Assembly (NCBI GenBank): GCA_903813345.2
Contig: CAIIXF020000012.1
Location: 28,596,684 to 28,660,683 of the forward strand
Reading direction: 5' to 3'
Source: Owenia fusiformis
Taxonomy: Eukaryota > Annelida > Polychaeta > Sabellida > Oweniidae
Length of the DNA stretch: 64,000 bases
Shown: positions 62,876-64,000 of the stretch, piece by piece
How positions within the stretch are numbered: the stretch's first letter is position 1
Layout of the letters: each line of letters begins with the position of its first letter
Program-made: the position numbers and the translations under genes
Notes under the pieces: generated by a model
Told to the model about the DNA's origin: nothing
Seen by the model: the letters and a program-made list of their open reading frames with translations, nothing else
The model's database searches: none

Positions 62876-64000
62876 AAAAAACATTATCAAACATCGATTA
62901 CTCAATTCCACTTAAAGCACATTGTAAGCCCAGCGTAGAGATTCAGAGGATGTCGGATTTAGTGGACCAAAACAGGCCACGTGGGGGCCAAAAACGTCAC
63001 AAAACATTTACATATTGCATATTTAACAGCTACCAATTATAGTAAAATGTTGCCACATAACTGGTTAGATGACATGTTCAAATACATTCATTATTAAATA
63101 AAATCAATTCCTGTAGGTTTAAATTACTATTTCAGTTGTCCTTCAATATCTTACAATCTTCTGCAGTATTTTCCAAGTTATACTGAATTATGCATAAAGG
63201 TCATCAGAATTTTCAGAAGCTTCAAATATGCACACCATATAAACTCAATTCAGTATGTGCTATGTGGATATTCACAAGTTTGAATTTCAATGTTTTTTTA
63301 CTCAAGATGTAAAAAAGAACTTCTTAAGATAATCATTGATCAATGGAATTATCAATTATAACTTGATTGATAAGATTATTTCATTCTGGGGATATTTCTA
63401 CAGTGAGCTTTATCATTCATAATTCAGTTATTAGACTTGAAGTATGCAGACTCTTATAACTTCTGGTTTCGACTCTGGATTTTACTTGATCATAATCATT
63501 GAGTTGGTGTATATTTCACATTATTTTTAACTTTGAAGCACAAAATGTCTTACTCTTTTGGACCAAGTGATTTCTCATGGACGTGATGTCATATCTATTT
63601 ATAGATCGCCAAGATGTTTTTTTCTGACAAATATTTAAGATATGATATATCACTGAGGATAGCCCCTGCCATGAGAAAAGTTTTATTTAGAAATAAGTGG
63701 ACTTCATTCTATTATATTAGATATTTAATAGATGACGCCTACTGTAAATATTTCACCCATCATGGACTATGGAACTATAATAATTTACTTGGGTCTTGGC
63801 GAGAAGTAATTCCATCTGGAACATCGTGAAGGCGTGAACTATTGTAAAATTTCTAGTCAGAGTTCAATAAATTTGAGTAATATTCTAAAAACCGTCATGT
63901 TAATATTTCATGAATTAAGGTGCAAGCAATATATTGCTCTAAATGATACAATCTTTGAAAATTTGATATCATTCATAGAAAAAGAAAAAAAAATGAAAAA
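62876..64000. other. region upstream of the SPT6 start-codon exon
   Basis: Probably the first SPT6 intron and possibly the promoter; no non-coding first exon could be assigned. A locally GC-richer patch near 62930..63000 (CAGGCCACGTGGGGGCC) stands out but has no supported role. No other gene recognised. Confidence 0.35.

Noticed and set aside
63614-63829. 71-codon plus-strand frame near the right edge
   Set aside because: No domain, splice or promoter support.

Overview
This is intron-rich, AT-rich animal nuclear DNA. Genes have short exons, GT-AG introns, many families of dead DNA transposons and abundant minisatellites. The repeat style (TACATGTA-rich tracts, GTCCGTC runs, many MITEs) suggests a marine invertebrate, but the clade cannot be fixed from this window.

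Layout. (1) 1258-5176, minus strand: the last three located exons of an unidentified protein gene. One exon has been tandemly duplicated. (2) 3691-4593: a 903-bp non-autonomous transposon with a 9-bp target-site duplication (TSD); the duplicated exon region carries its empty site. (3) 7265-10719: a 3.45-kb foldback element whose arms are 42-bp satellite arrays. (4) 11505-12223, plus strand: the last two coding exons of phosphatidylinositol synthase (CDIPT). (5) 12706-15165: a 2.46-kb element with long inverted ends and a 5-bp TSD. (6) 18696-62846, minus strand: the complete coding region of the transcription elongation factor and histone chaperone SPT6, rebuilt here as 33 coding exons with consistent phase throughout (5301 nt including the stop, 1766 aa).

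Two complete plus-strand genes are nested in SPT6 introns. A three-exon BTB-BACK-PHR protein (436 aa, BTBD1/2/3/6-like) lies in coding intron 13. A two-exon, 1059-aa TPR protein with a GlnD/DUF294-like nucleotidyltransferase domain lies in coding intron 6. The introns also hold a 5'-truncated LINE, a mariner relic and several palindromic MITEs.

The most unusual feature is a recurring pattern. At many exon boundaries in three unrelated genes, the splice site plus adjoining exon sequence is tandemly amplified into the neighbouring intron. The largest case is 13 extra copies of the first ~80 nt of SPT6 coding exon 24 with its 3' splice site. The BTB gene shows it at a donor, at an acceptor and at its stop codon; CDIPT shows it at a donor. 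SPT6 is housekeeping chromatin machinery and CDIPT makes phosphatidylinositol. Nothing suggests that the genes here share a pathway; the physical link is nesting.
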